Of a stretch of DNA of 64,000 nt, positions 32,661 through 43,376 are shown piece after piece; position 1 is the stretch's first letter; every line of letters starts with the position of its first letter. Source of the stretch: Hippopus hippopus (lineage: Eukaryota; Mollusca; Bivalvia; Cardiida; Cardiidae). Position numbers and translations under genes: made by a program. The notes under the pieces were generated by a model. That model was not told where the DNA came from. It made no database searches and was given only the letters and a program-made list of their open reading frames with translations. The DNA lies in assembly GCA_946811185.2 (NCBI GenBank), contig OX328099.1:39977299-40041298 (forward strand). The letters are read 5' to 3'.

Positions 32661-32906
32661 TGAGCAATGCTGTGGCAAAGGGGGGTTTAATGCATTATCA
32701 TTATTATAATAAGCAAGTCTCCACATAATTAAGGATCCATAAAAATCTATGTTGTCTATTAAGCAACTGGATCCTAAGGTAGACTGGTCCTTTGACATGA
32801 AGAAAACTGACCAGTAGAAAAAAAAGTTTGCACTTGGGTCCGGACTTAACATAGGTCGATACTTTTTGCAGATGCATTGAACCCCCTTTTCACAGAGCAT
32901 GGCTCA
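32661..32906 (-). repeat. Family C MITE with collapsed hairpin
   Basis: TGAGCAATGCTGTGGCAAAG and CACAGAGCATGGCTCA ends are present. The inner hairpin is reduced to CACTTGGGTCCGGACTTAAC without the CTGCGCAG core. Confidence 0.8.
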
Positions 32907-33957
32907 GTTGTTACTTCACTTCTAGGAAACAGGGTTTCGGTGGATTGTCGCTGCAAATAAAGGCGGTCAACAGCAAATAGATAAGAGAGAAGTGTGGGCT
33001 TACTTTTTGCTGTACAATGTAACTTTTTTACCGCCACACCTTGACGCATACCTGTGCGTTCTACATATAAAATACCTAGATAACGGCCATTGAACTAGTC
33101 AGCTAAATGGCAACCGATTTCTCGACAAGTGGTATTAAATAAGTCCGCGGCATAAATGTGCGATTGGAAATACATAAATAACTGTACTGTAGTTTATAAA
33201 TTGGTACAAACTTAACAAAATGATATTAGCATTTATTAGGCAGATTATTTATTAGATTGCTTAAAAACTAAGTCTAATCTTATATCTACATTTTGGTAAT
33301 CTGACACAGACAAACCATAAACTAATGTTATTCAACGTGTATAAGGATTAAAAAAGTTGGCTGAGAAAAAAAATAACAAAATTTTATTAAAAATATTACA
33401 GCCATTTACGAAGAGAAGAGTGAAGGATGAAACTGCGTCGTAGTCGTTCATAACATGTGTATAGGAAGAACGTGAGTCGAGTTCACGAGCGGGAAAATCG
33501 AAACACGTGACTGACCTCAATTTTTATCGTCTGCTAAGGTCAAATTTATCAAAGGCCGTATTGGTATTAGTATTAATCTACTATTTTACACAAACTTGCG
33601 TATTTTTGTGTCTTTATATAGATACGAGCGACATGAATGAAAATTATAATGTCCATGAATGCGTAAAATCAACACAATTAGTTGACTGAACGGGGATTTA
33701 CGCCGCTCTCTAAATTTATTTTGCCTCTTCGAGCACAGCACGCTTATTCAAGTCTTTCCGGAAGTTCCCTGAAACCCAGCTAAAACTCTGCAACGCCATG
33801 CACAAAGACATTTCCATCTAACTAATGCGAACAGCGAGGATCAAACCAGGATCGTAGGGACGAATACAAGTGACTATATGTAAGGTTTGGTGGATGTAGC
33901 TTTTGACAAAATTTAATCAACAATTTCTACTTTTTATGTGCCGGCGGTAGACACATT
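32907..33957. other. No recognised feature
   Basis: About 1 kb, AT-rich, with no repeat family or convincing exon. Confidence 0.45.
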
Positions 33958-34155
33958 TTAACCTTAATCTTTATGCTGCTAAGCGCGACTGAATGACTTT
34001 TGCAGAACGTGCAGTCTGATCATGGATCTACAATGTCCGATAAGGAGATAGCTTTCCCCCCCCCCCCAAAAAAAATACATTTGAAATAGCAAAATTTGGG
34101 TTTTTAGTATCAGCTTGAAAGTTTCATTTCACTTATTTAGCAGGATAAGGGTTAA
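33958..34155 (+). repeat. Family A TTAA MITE with left hairpin arm deleted
   Basis: TTAA at 33958-33961 and 34152-34155. The hairpin's left arm is absent: GACTTTTG joins directly to CAGAACGTGCAGTCTGATCA. A C12 run is near 34056. Confidence 0.85.
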
Positions 34156-34307
34156 GTCTCATAATAATAATACTAATTTTTATTGTATCTATATTTTCAA
34201 TTGTTATGGATTTTTTCGCAATTTGACCCTCGAATTGTTCACATTTGGCCGCTAGAGCGCATTTGGCTTGCACAATTTTCAAGACAGTATCCTTTGATAC
34301 TTATATA

Positions 34308-34560
34308 TGGCCTGCAACACGCGAAAAGGGGCATTCGGACATTTGCGTAAAGTGTCGTCTCGGATCAGCCTGCGCAGTCGGCGCAGGCTAATCCGAAACG
34401 ACACTTTCCGTTTTTATGTAATTTTCTGTTTTGCGCAAGTCTACTGTAGCACAAAATCTAATGTAGTCGTAAAGTGCCGTCTCGGATTTGCCTGCGCGGA
34501 CTGCGCAGGCTGATCCGAGACGTCGCTTTACGCAAATGTCCGAATGCCCCTTTTCGCATG
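34308..34560 (+). repeat. Family E MITE
   Basis: TGGCCTGCAACACGCGAAAA begins it. The two hairpins are at about 34348-34412 and 34468-34535. The right end breaks after CCCCTTTTCGCATG. Confidence 0.9.
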
Positions 34561-35219
34561 ATCCTGGCTGTTGATATGGCATGAAAAAGCATTCATTGCA
34601 TTCATTCATTTACTCATTCACTCATTTATATATCATCTCTTCCTAGATATATTTCCAGCAGACGACATTAGAAAACGTCCTTGTAATACGTTGATAATCA
34701 ACATGACCAAGTAGGTTTGTATACAAGACAATAATACAACTGAAAACTGTGTTGTACTTGTCACGAGTAATTTCTCCGTTTACCTCACTGTTTTAAGTTA
34801 TAGTGATCTCTTGCAAAACGAAAAAATAAAACAACAGTTTACAGGCGATCATGTGTAAAAGTTATCGATGACATGAATGTTGGGGTTGATCGATATCGGC
34901 AAAATGAACGTTGTAGGCGCATTAATTAACTAAATACTCGTACATCTAAAACATTGCATCAAAGATTAGTCACGTGCAGCAATGCGTATCTAATGTGTTC
35001 TTTTGGGGTATATTCTTTTGGTCACAGTGTTTTCAGAAGTGCCTCAATGGTTAAGACGTACGATTTCGTTGTTGATATCTTTCCCGATTTACACAATTTA
35101 TAACTTAATCCACGAAATTTTATCATAGACATGTACACGTGTGCCGATGTCGAAGCGAATTGTGAAATCAGTACTTTTCGATGTACTGGGCGTTTACTGA
35201 GCTCTTATTTAGAAATGTG
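34561..35219. other. No recognised feature
   Basis: A short ATTC repeat at 34590-34625 is the only structure seen. Confidence 0.45.
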
Positions 35220-35447
35220 CAACCCTTTACCACACCATACCGACTTTTACCGACCATGAGAAAAAAAGCTTTTGAAAACATTTTGGGAAAAGAAGAAAAT
35301 GCTGGTAACCAGCATTTTCTCCTTCTCCGACAATGTTTTCTACCCTATTAAGGACAAATTTTGTCATTTGGACTATCTTAAATTTGTCGTCTGCAAATGC
35401 TTTCAATTTGGACCAGTCGGATATTTTGTCGTCTGGTAAAGACTTAA
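35220..35447 (-). repeat. Family B MITE
   Basis: AACCCTTTACCACACCATAC, hairpin GAAGAAAATGCTGGTAACCA / GCATTTTCTCC, GTCTGCAAATGCTTTCAATT, and TTAA at 35444-35447. Confidence 0.87.
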
Positions 35448-35593
35448 TGTATCGAAAACAGATTACTTTTTTAAATACTAGAAATAGATCAAAGTGTTTA
35501 TGTTGTTTATCGTGATAAGAATCCTAAACAATTGACACGGAAAGTCAGGTCATAAGCAGGACTGGAGCATTATTGTTGCAGGTTTAACTCATT

Positions 35594-35888
35594 TGAAACA
35601 TGCTCTGTGAAAAACGGAGTTTAATGCATATGTCTGCTAAAAGTATCGATTGAGGTCAGCCTGTGCGGACTGCCTAGGCTTATCTGAGTCGATACTTTTT
35701 GCAGGCTGACCTGAGCCAAGACGTTTTGCTATTTGTCAATTTTCTGCTTGTTAAAGGACCAATTTACCTCATGATTCAGTCGGTTTTTGGACAAAATGGA
35801 TTTTATGGATCCCTAATGATGAGATGACTTGCTTGGTACAATGCATCAGAGAGAGGCATCAAACCCCCTTTTGACAGAGCGCCGCTCA
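35594..35888 (+). repeat. Family C MITE with duplicated hairpin segment
   Basis: After the hairpin (GAGGTCAGCCTGTGCGGACT and complement) an extra CGATACTTTTTGCAGGCTGA segment repeats the right arm, making the copy about 30 bp longer. TTATGGATCCCTAATGATG and GAGCGCCGCTCA close it. Confidence 0.82.
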
Positions 35889-35929
35889 TGTTTGAAATCT
35901 GACAGACTGCTTATTTAGTTTCTGGCACC

Positions 35930-36140
35930 TTAACCCTTAGGCTGCTAAGCGAGACTCAGGGACCTTTCGCGGACAGTGTAGATCAAGATCAGACTGCACA
36001 GAACGTGCAGTCTGATCTTGGATCTACACTGTCCGATACGGAGATACTTATCTCAAAAATATACCTTTGAATTATCAACATTTGGGTTTTTTGTTCCGGC
36101 TTGAAAGTTTCATTTTATTTATTTAACAGGTTAAGGTGTA
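35930..36140 (+). repeat. Family A TTAA MITE
   Basis: TTAACCCTTAGGCTGCTAAG begins it. The hairpin (GATCAAGATCAGACTGCACA / GTGCAGTCTGATCTTGGATC) is perfect. The right end AACAGGTTAAGGTGTAA is worn. Confidence 0.87.
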
Positions 36141-36306
36141 ACACTAACCTGAAGAGTAATGACTTTGAAAATTGGTTAGTGATTTTTGGTGAAGTCATTT
36201 GAAGGACGAGAGGGAAAGAGGAAGAGAAGGAGAAAGATGGGCAAGGAGATCGATAGCAAATTTTGACAGCACAAGGGCTCCGGTTGCACTCAACAACGAG
36301 TCTATG

Positions 36307-36560
36307 TGGCCTGCAACACGCGAAAAAGGGCATTCGGACATTTGCGTAAAGTATCGTCCCGGATCAGCCTGCGCAAGCTGATCCGAGACGACACTTTCCG
36401 ATCGTGTGTGATTTTCTGTTTCACGGAAGTCTACTGTAGGGCAAAATCTAATGTTGACGTAAAGTGCCGTCTCGTATTAGCCTGCGCGGACTGCGCAGGC
36501 TGATCCGAGACGACACTTTACGCAAATGTCCGAAAGCCCCTTTTGGCATGTTGCAGACCA
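36307..36560 (+). repeat. Family E MITE with shortened first hairpin
   Basis: TGGCCTGCAACACGCGAAAA and GGCATGTTGCAGACCA ends. The first hairpin lacks most of its loop (CGGATCAGCCTGCGCAAGCT); the second is complete. Confidence 0.88.
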
Positions 36561-36718
36561 TATTATAACAAAGACAAAACATCCGGGTATGGATATTAAA
36601 AGATAGTATCTTTTTAAATCTAAACTATCGAAACAACAGGATATTTGATGCCGGAACAAGTGGGGCTATTTTTTGTAAAGACGAATTCTCTCTTTTGTTC
36701 GAGTGTTTATAGAATATT

Positions 36719-36946
36719 ACAACCGTTATACTGCTAAAGAAATTAATGAAAATTTCAAGCCAATAGCAAACACCATTTTCAGCCCCCCCCCCAAAAAAAA
36801 ATGTTCAATTCTGAAGTTACTTCAGCATTAAATATCTCAGCCAGCATATCGGATAGTGTAGATAAAAGATCAGACTGAACTGTCTGTGCAGTCTGATCTT
36901 GATCTACCCTGTCCTGAAAAAGTATTGAGTCGAGCTAGGTAAAGGT
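36719..36946 (-). repeat. Family A MITE, diverged
   Basis: AACCGTTATACTGCTAAAGA, TTTCAAGCCAATAGCAAACA, then AAAGATCAGACTGAACTGTC / GTGCAGTCTGATCTTGATCT. A C10-A9 run is near 36783. Confidence 0.7.
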
Positions 36947-37100
36947 TGTCTAGGTATGGAATAATAAGCATTAAAACTCATTGGTCCTTATGACAAATTG
37001 GCACCATTATACTTGGAAAACATCGCTGTACAACGCGAGTTATGAATATGAATTAAGTTTTGATACACAAAACGATCCACCTCTCACATCAAAGACTTCA

Positions 37101-37300
37101 GGGTCCGTATTCACAAACTATTCTTCAGAACGTTCTTAGTGTCATTCTCCAGAATTTTCTAAATTTAAAATTAACACAACTTCTGATTGGCTAAACCATT
37201 TGGTTTAGCCAATCAGAGGTTGGGTTACTTTCAAATTTAGAAAATCTTGATTAGTAAGACAAGAGAATATTCTTATGAATGGTTGGTGAATTCGGACCTT
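37101..37300. repeat. Family D palindrome MITE
   Basis: GGGTCCGTATTCACAAACTA pairs with GAATGGTTGGTGAATTCGGA. The apex is GATTGGCTAAACC / GGTTTAGCCAATC. Confidence 0.9.
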
Positions 37301-37435
37301 CGGCTCGAATCTGTAATCAACGTTCGGAACTGCCTCTGTACTGGTAAGGTTTCGTGGATACAATAATCAAGATGAATCGATATACTTTTTACGTATAATA
37401 AAAATTGTCAAAAGAAAATTGACCAAGGATTGGTA

Positions 37436-37654
37436 TAAGAGGCTACACGACAAAATCTTAGACATGTCCAAATTGAAAGCAGACGAAAATTTATATGCGG
37501 CTTAAATCATGGAACTTTTCTTTGATTGGATAGAAAACATTATGGGAAAAGGAGAAAATGCTGGTTACCAGCATTTTCTCCTTTTCCTACAATGTTTTCA
37601 AAGGACTACTTCCTCAAGATCGTTAAAACTCGAGACTGAGTAGTTTAGTGTTAA
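37436..37654 (+). repeat. Family B MITE
   Basis: CTACACGACAAAATCTTAGA, hairpin GGAGAAAATGCTGGTTACCA / GCATTTTCTCC, GTTAAAACTCGAGACTGAG and TTAA at 37651-37654. Confidence 0.85.
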
Positions 37655-38063
37655 AACACAGATTCCATACATGTAAAATAATTGTTCCATCCCATTGTAA
37701 GCCTGCAGTGTTACACACACATACAGAGAAAGGTATGCTAACCTCTTACATCGTATCATGTTCAGAACGCGAGCGAAACAATAGCTTCAAGCAGACGATA
37801 CATACAAATTGCATGTTCATGAATAGCAGACAAGAAATATGTGGTGTAAAATGGAATGTTTCGCTAGTGCGTCACGTTTCATGAGACGCTCGGTTAACGT
37901 AATTCTCATTCTACGCATCTACTATATAAGTACTTGGCATACAGCCTGCTTGTTACTATTTTTAGAAAGTGCAGAAACTATTTCCAGACGATTATAAAGA
38001 GTGACGTAATCTGTATTGTAATGAGTAAGGAACAAAATGTTCGGCACTCGGCATCAAAATGGT

Positions 38064-38280
38064 TTAACTCTTTACCAAACGACAAAATTTTAGACTGGTC
38101 CAAATTGAAAGCATTAGCAGACGACAAATTAATTGTAGACTAATTCATGGGATTTGCATGTCGAAAAGGTTGAAAACATGGTGGGAACAGCAGAAAATTC
38201 TCTCCTTTTCCAACATTCTTTTTTCGAAAAGCTTTTTTCTATGGGTAGTTAAAACTTGGTATTGAATGGTAAAGGGCTAA
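38064..38280 (+). repeat. Family B MITE, hairpin decayed
   Basis: TTAACTCTTTACCAAACGAC and TTTTAGACTGGTCCAAATTG are well kept. The hairpin is reduced to AGAAAATTCTCTCCTTTTCC, so the apex and left arm are deleted. Confidence 0.8.
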
Positions 38281-38446
38281 CCCTTTTTCGCCCACGTGTA
38301 CATGTTTGTTATACCCACTGTGGACGTGTTCTGGAAACAGAGCAGTTACTTATCACAAATAATCGCTCCTTTTCCCACAATTTTTTTTACATATCACTAA
38401 AGAAAAACATTTTACAATAAGTCATCAATGTATCCTTTTGTTTTCC

Positions 38447-38595
38447 TTAACTCTTTACCAGATGACAAAATCTTAGACTTGTACAAAACATGTTATTTGT
38501 CTTTGAAGGGTAGAAAACATTGTTGTAATTGGATATGCTATAGTTACCAGTATTTTCTCCTGTTCTTGAAATGTTTCAAAAGCCTTCATGCCTGG
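38447..38595 (+). repeat. Family B MITE cut off by a SINE
   Basis: TTAACTCTTTACCAGATGAC to AAAAGCCTTCATGCCTGG; the sequence switches to a tRNA-like SINE before the B right end. No remaining B end is seen after the SINE. Confidence 0.72.
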
Positions 38596-38842
38596 GCCGA
38601 GTCCGGATAGCGCAGCCGGTAGCATACAGGACCTGAGAACATGGGGTGGCTGGTTCGAATCCCCAGCTCGGTTAATTTCTTTAAGAGGATCGATGATAGT
38701 CATTGCGACAAATCGGGGCAGCCAGTGCACATAACTATCTATGCGTTTTAGAGTTTTGTTAACGGTACTTCGTAAAATATTCTTTCAAAGGCACTGGCTG
38801 CTTTCTCACATAAACACGATCCAAACAATGTTTAACGGCAAG
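38596..38842 (+). mobile_element. tRNA-derived SINE with well-kept head
   Basis: The tRNA-like head at 38596-38672 starts GCCGAGT and ends AGCTCGGT (acceptor-like pairing). It has TAGCGCAGCCGGTAGCAT at the A box and GGTTCGAATCC at the B box, with CTGG/CCAG as a T stem. The body (GATGATAGTCATTGCGACAA, AGGCACTGGCTGCTTTC) relates it to S2. A SINE is favoured over a tRNA gene because the body continues without a terminator. Confidence 0.75.
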
Positions 38843-38955
38843 AGATAAAAGAATCATATCATGTAGTATAACGATAACCAAGAAATTTAAAAAAAAATCG
38901 GGATTATAGTCTCGCAAATCTCAGCAGATTTTGATCGAACTCAACTGGCCTCTCA

Positions 38956-39030
38956 TTAACTCTTAGGCTGCTAATGGCGACTCGCTGACCTTTTGCGGAC
39001 AGTGAAGATCAAGATCAGACTGCACTTAGC
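38956..39030 (+). repeat. Family A MITE, truncated
   Basis: TTAACTCTTAGGCTGCTAAT, then AGATCAAGATCAGACTGCAC, where homology stops at the hairpin loop. Confidence 0.75.
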
Positions 39031-39592
39031 CATATTACTCGATAGTAAAAGTGGTGCAAAGGTTTAATAATTTAGGCAAAGATTCTTTGATTTAAAAAAG
39101 TCAAATTCACACGTGTCAACAGTACAATGGTACAATCTCCCGCCATCTCGACACTTAGAAATGTAAACCGGAGCTAGAGGTTGACTAAAAGCTTTTCGAC
39201 GAACATTTCCATTGTCATATTGAAATACGGATGTTCATTGGCTACTTTTGGAGGAGGCCTTACGTCACGGGACCATTTGACTTTAAGGGCCACTTCCGAT
39301 TGTTTTAAAAGTGACAAAGAAGATATACAAAGTCTTGTGAAATTTTCAAGTATATCTCTTGAACTAATCTCTCTGCAATCAAGGAAAACACTTCTTATTA
39401 AAAGTGTATTATCATCACAGGGTAAAAAATAATATAACAATTATTGTATCTGCGGTCAACTCATTTCCGATCAAACATGTCAACTGTAAAACAAAATGGT
39501 ATTATAAGCTTTGCTCCTTTCGTTATCTATTCCTTGAACACTCTGTGTGAGAGTTACAGTGAAAACAGAACAACAGCCTCTTTGTTTTGTTT
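39031..39592. other. Unassigned sequence, open on both strands
   Basis: Between 39174 and 39440 both strands stay open for over 80 codons (83 on plus, 88 on minus). Neither translation shows a known domain. It could be a decayed exon or chance. Confidence 0.35.
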
Positions 39593-40048
39593 TTCATACT
39601 CTGGTAAAAGGGGATTTAATGCATCTGCAAAAAAGTATCGACCCAGGTAAGCCTGTCTAGATTGGTAAATTTTCTGCATGTCCAAGGACCATTCTACCTT
39701 AAGTTTCAATCAGTTCTTTGACAAAATGGATTTTATGGATCCTTAACTCTTTACCACACAATCCCGACTTTTAACGACCCTGAGAAAGAAGCCTTTTGAA
39801 AACATTGTAGGAAAAGGAGAAAATGCTGGTAACCAGCATTTTCTCCTTTTCCCACAATGTTTTCTACCCTTCCCAAAAACAAATTTCAATTTTTGAGCCA
39901 GATTTATTTTGTCGTCTGCAAATGCTTTCAATTTGGACACGCCTAAAATTTTGTCGTTTGGTAAAGAGTTAATTATGTGATGACTGATTTGCTCAGTATA
40001 ATGCACCACGGAGATACATTGAACCTGCTTTTGCCAGAGTATGGCTCA
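39593..40048 (+). repeat. Family C MITE interrupted by a family B MITE
   Basis: The left part (39593-39742) runs to AAATGGATTTTATGGATCC; the right part (39973-40048) resumes with TTATGTGATGACTGATTTGC and ends AGAGTATGGCTCA. Intact C copies read continuously across this point. About 40 bases are missing from the C hairpin. Confidence 0.9.
39743..39972 (-). repeat. Family B MITE nested in C, with TTAA duplication
   Basis: TTAA at 39743-39746 and 39969-39972 bound a complete B with a near-perfect hairpin (GGAGAAAATGCTGGTAACCA / GCATTTTCTCC). Comparison with empty C copies shows that one TTAA belonged to the host C, so the other is the duplicated target. This is the best evidence in the window for TTAA-specific insertion. 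Confidence 0.93.
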
Positions 40049-40113
40049 TATATTTTTCCCAAGAAAAAATACTGGAATGCTCTGTCGAATAGATGAAAAA
40101 GTAAGTTCAAAGA

Positions 40114-40342
40114 TTTAACCCTTTCCCAAACAACAAATTTTCGACTCTTTTGTATTCAAAACATCTGCAGACGACAAATTCAAAATTGGTACAAATGAGC
40201 TTAAGCTATCTGATAGGGTAGAAAACATTGTGGGAAAAGGAGAAAATGCTGGTTACCAGCATTTTCTCCTTTTCCCACAATGTTTTCAAAAGTCTTCTTT
40301 CCTAGAGTCGTGAAAATCCGGGATTGTTTGGTAAAGGGTTAA
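40114..40342 (+). repeat. Family B TTAA MITE, complete
   Basis: TTAA at both ends (40114-40117, 40339-40342). The hairpin GGGAAAAGGAGAAAATGCTG / ACCAGCATTTTCTCC is perfect over about 35 bp. The outer left arm is more diverged. Confidence 0.9.
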
Positions 40343-40773
40343 GCCTAAAATAGTGCATTTTTTTTTTTTATTTTTCTTGAAAGTTCTGTTTTTGTAAATC
40401 AAGTACATTGACTTTTAACAGTGAAAGTTACATTTTTACGAAACCTGTGTTACAACCTCGTTATTTCCCTCAAAATCAGATGGACATAATTTGCCATTGA
40501 TAGAATATATGATAACACCTAAACAAAATTGGGGAACATTTTTACTGTTTAGCTCATGGTGTACCTTTCCTCACTGATTGGTCGCAATATTTCTATATTT
40601 CTCTGCATGGTATACGTGGCAGTGCCTTTTGCACGGTTTAATCCATTTTAACCTGATGTCTATAAAATGGAAAACAGAAAACACTTTGAGACCCAGTAGA
40701 TCAGGCGTCGATGGTCCTACGTAGATCACAAACATAAGTGGGTTTGCAATATTTAACGGGGATGCAATATTTT

Positions 40774-41001
40774 AGCCTTTCAAAAAACGATTGGGTGTTT
40801 TTCCAACATGAGTAAGGTTGCCTTTTTGAAAGCATCGTGGAGAAGAAGAAATCACTGGTGACCAGAACTTTTCATTTTACCAGAATTTTTGCTTCTTTTT
40901 TCAAAAACAACTTAAATCATTTTAGTCGCATTTAATTCATCATCTACAAAATACTTTTAACACGGACGAGTTAAAATTTCTTAGCGTATGGTGAAATCTT
41001 A
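40774..41001 (-). repeat. Family B MITE, old copy
   Basis: GAAGAAATCACTGGTGACCA, TTTAGTCGCATTTAATTCAT and GAGTTAAAATTTCTTAGCGT keep reverse B order with many changes. Confidence 0.5.
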
Positions 41002-41127
41002 GAGATATGTGCAAGCAAGAAAAAGGAACAGTTTTAGTTTAGAAGAATAAATGTGAAATACCGGTACTTAAAATATTGGGGAAGAAGACTCGTTTTCCCC
41101 TCCCACACAGACCAAAATCATGGAAGG

Positions 41128-41140
41128 GGGGGGGGGGGTG
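41128..41140. repeat. Poly-G tract
   Basis: A run of about 13 G, after CATGGAA and before TGGACCC. Confidence 0.95.
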
Positions 41141-41375
41141 GACCCTGCTACACTTGACCTGCTCCGTCTATTTAGATTAATCAGATTTTAATTAACAAAA
41201 ATAACCAAGCTGAAAATTTTAAAACAACCAGGCAACCCTTTGAAAGGCAAGGTTTCCTATCCAAATTTAATCCTTGACCGCTAGATCATTTAAATAGAGA
41301 TTTCCAGCCTATGGTAAGGATCACATTGGTGCCATTACAAAAGTATTTTCACAGGTCCCGAATATATATGTATTT

Positions 41376-41437
41376 GACAGTGCAGAATAAAGACCAGACG
41401 TGCTGTCTGATCTTGGATCTACATTGTCCAAAAGGTA
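41376..41437. repeat. Family A core remnant
   Basis: GACAGTGCAGAATAAAGACC and GCTGTCTGATCTTGGATCTA give partial hairpin arms. Confidence 0.5.
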
Positions 41438-41728
41438 AGAATCTGTACAAAGGCCCACTGATACGCGTTCACCTGCAATAGCGTTGACATAAAAGTATTT
41501 TTTTTTTTCATCAACCAATAAAACACTGCAGCCTAATTGATATTCAAATCGAGGAGGTAACTCAAAAAGCAAACTGAATGGTCAAGCTTCTTTGATCTTG
41601 ACCTCTCTATTCACCGTTACGATTGGTCTTTATTCTGGAGGAAATGATGTGTATTCTGGTCAAACATCCGTTGTCAAGGTATTACAAAAAATACAAAAAT
41701 AGTTAAACGAAACCAGACAATCATCTTT

Positions 41729-41952
41729 TTAACCCTTTACCACACGACAAAATTTTTGACAGATTTGGCAGCATTTGTAGAAGAGAAACTAAACAGTGTT
41801 AAGTTGATAAAATGTGTTACCGAAAGGGCAGAAAACTTTTTGAGAAAAGGAGAAAATGCTGGTTACCAGCATTTTCTCCTTTTCCCAAAATGTTTTCAAA
41901 AGCCTCCTTCCTCAGGGTCGTTAAAAATCGTCATTGTGTGGTAAAGGGTTAA
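41729..41952 (+). repeat. Family B TTAA MITE, complete
   Basis: TTAA at 41729-41732 and 41949-41952, with TTAACCCTTTACCACACGAC and GTGTGGTAAAGGGTTAA as inverted ends. The hairpin is perfect at GGAGAAAATGCTGGTTACCA. Confidence 0.92.
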
Positions 41953-42107
41953 ACATTTTAGAGAGAGACTTTTTCTTTTGTAACTCTTAAGATGCAAACT
42001 AAATGGATTTGAGGGTTTTTTTTTTTTTTGAGAATTAAGGGTAGATTTCCCATGCTATTTGTTACATGTAAATGTGATTGTAGTCCTGGCAAAGCAATTA
42101 TGTTAGC

Positions 42108-42168
42108 GAACGGTGTACAACTATGATCAGACAGTATGATCTTTATCTACACCGTCCGCAAAAGTTGT
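42108..42168. repeat. Family A core remnant
   Basis: GATCAGACAGTATGATCTTT and ATCTACACCGTCCGCAAAAG, a very short A-type hairpin. Confidence 0.45.
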
Positions 42169-42330
42169 TTACCTCTTCAGTGGCAGTCAAACAGTAAAAA
42201 AGACTTTTACTGAGATCAAACATGTTGGTTGACATGTCACTTGAAAGTAAAGGTCATTACATCTCTATATATAGTCCCAGAGGCAAACTACAGAAAGAAT
42301 GTGTTTTTTCGCCTTTGAAAATGAACAACT

Positions 42331-42549
42331 ATGGAGAGCACCTCTCACAATGTTGCAGAAGATCGCAGGTATGATCCACAACCAGATTATACATTGTCAT
42401 GGAGCGGTGATGATCTCTTCAGAATTGAACGGACCTTTTCTCATATTGGGGAAACGGAGATATCGCTTATTACAAGAAATTTCTTGTTTTTCAACAGCGT
42501 TTTCAGCGTGGCTTTGTCTGTCGATATGTTTAAATATATACCCTGTTAA
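42331..42549 (+). CDS. Unrecognised small open frame, doubtful
   Basis: A 72-codon frame begins MESTSHNVAEDRRYDPQPDY and ends MFKYIPC. It is acidic and polar in the first half and hydrophobic in the last third. It lies outside every recognised repeat, and TATATATA occurs about 65 bases upstream (42266-42273). An overlapping frame of 86 codons (42299-42559) is also open. No known domain is visible, and chance is the leading alternative. Confidence 0.15.
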   Translation: MESTSHNVAEDRRYDPQPDYTLSWSGDDLFRIERTFSHIGETEISLITRNFLFFNSVFSVALSVDMFKYIPC

Positions 42550-42894
42550 AGAAGTTTAATAACACTTGTAGTTTACAGCTATATATTTAACAGTTAATGA
42601 AATATAGTTACAAACATAGTATGAATTTAGGTTTACTGTACAAACAATGATTCGTTTGGAAACCTAGCTGCTGGCTTGGGTTATCAACATATCGCAAACG
42701 CATTAAATTTACATGTACACACGAATTTTCATATTTTCATAGCATACCAAAAATTGTTGTTAAACTTTTTTTTACTATGTAGAACTGCTCTGTTAAGGGG
42801 TTCAAACCCGTAAACCCCCCCCCCCTTTCAAATTTACTTGCAGTTTTTTTCACTTTGTTTCAAAACAGGTCTTGTGAATGGCTGAGAAGTTCTG

Positions 42895-42970
42895 TCTGAG
42901 CGAATGAGATGACCAATTTTGAAATCTGAACGGAATATATTAAGAATGGTTGGTGAATAAACTTGCGGCT
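42895..42970. repeat. Possible family D right-arm fragment
   Basis: ATATTAAGAATGGTTGGTGA followed by ATAAACTTGCGGCTGGG matches the D right end. The palindromic apex is absent. Confidence 0.45.
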
Positions 42971-43376
42971 GGGTTTTGTGCTTTGAATTTTGTTACGATC
43001 ATTTGTCACGAGAAAGTAAACGAATACCCCATGCTGATCAAATTATCTGCAACCTAATATGTTGGTTATCAAGCCTCTGTCTAGAGAGGACCGCTGGGTT
43101 GCGTGGTTCACGACGACAGCATGAAGTAACCGATGGTTTTCTTTTTCTAATATTGATGGTCAGAGAAATGCAGAAGATGCTTGCTAAAGATTGGCTATCA
43201 AAATATCTTTTAAAACATTTCATTGGTTGAAGTGTGTAGATACAATGACGATCAGAGTGCTACAACGAGGAGAAAAGGAAGCGTCAAATATGTGACTGGA
43301 CATAAGAGGTACTTAATTAAGTATCACCAAATTGGTTATTGAAATACAAGTGGGTGTGGGTCACATTGACTTTTGC

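Noticed and set aside
34307..34609. Family of 60-90-codon frames with similar peptides (such as CNTRKGAFGHLRKVSSRISL) at 23306, 26209, 34307, 36306, 44843 and 45034
   Set aside because: They all lie inside family E hairpins on either strand. Similarity follows the DNA repeat, and frames break at random, so they are not a gene family.
38596..38672. tRNA gene candidate with acceptor-like ends
   Set aside because: No T-rich terminator follows and the SINE body continues, matching 52568-52815.
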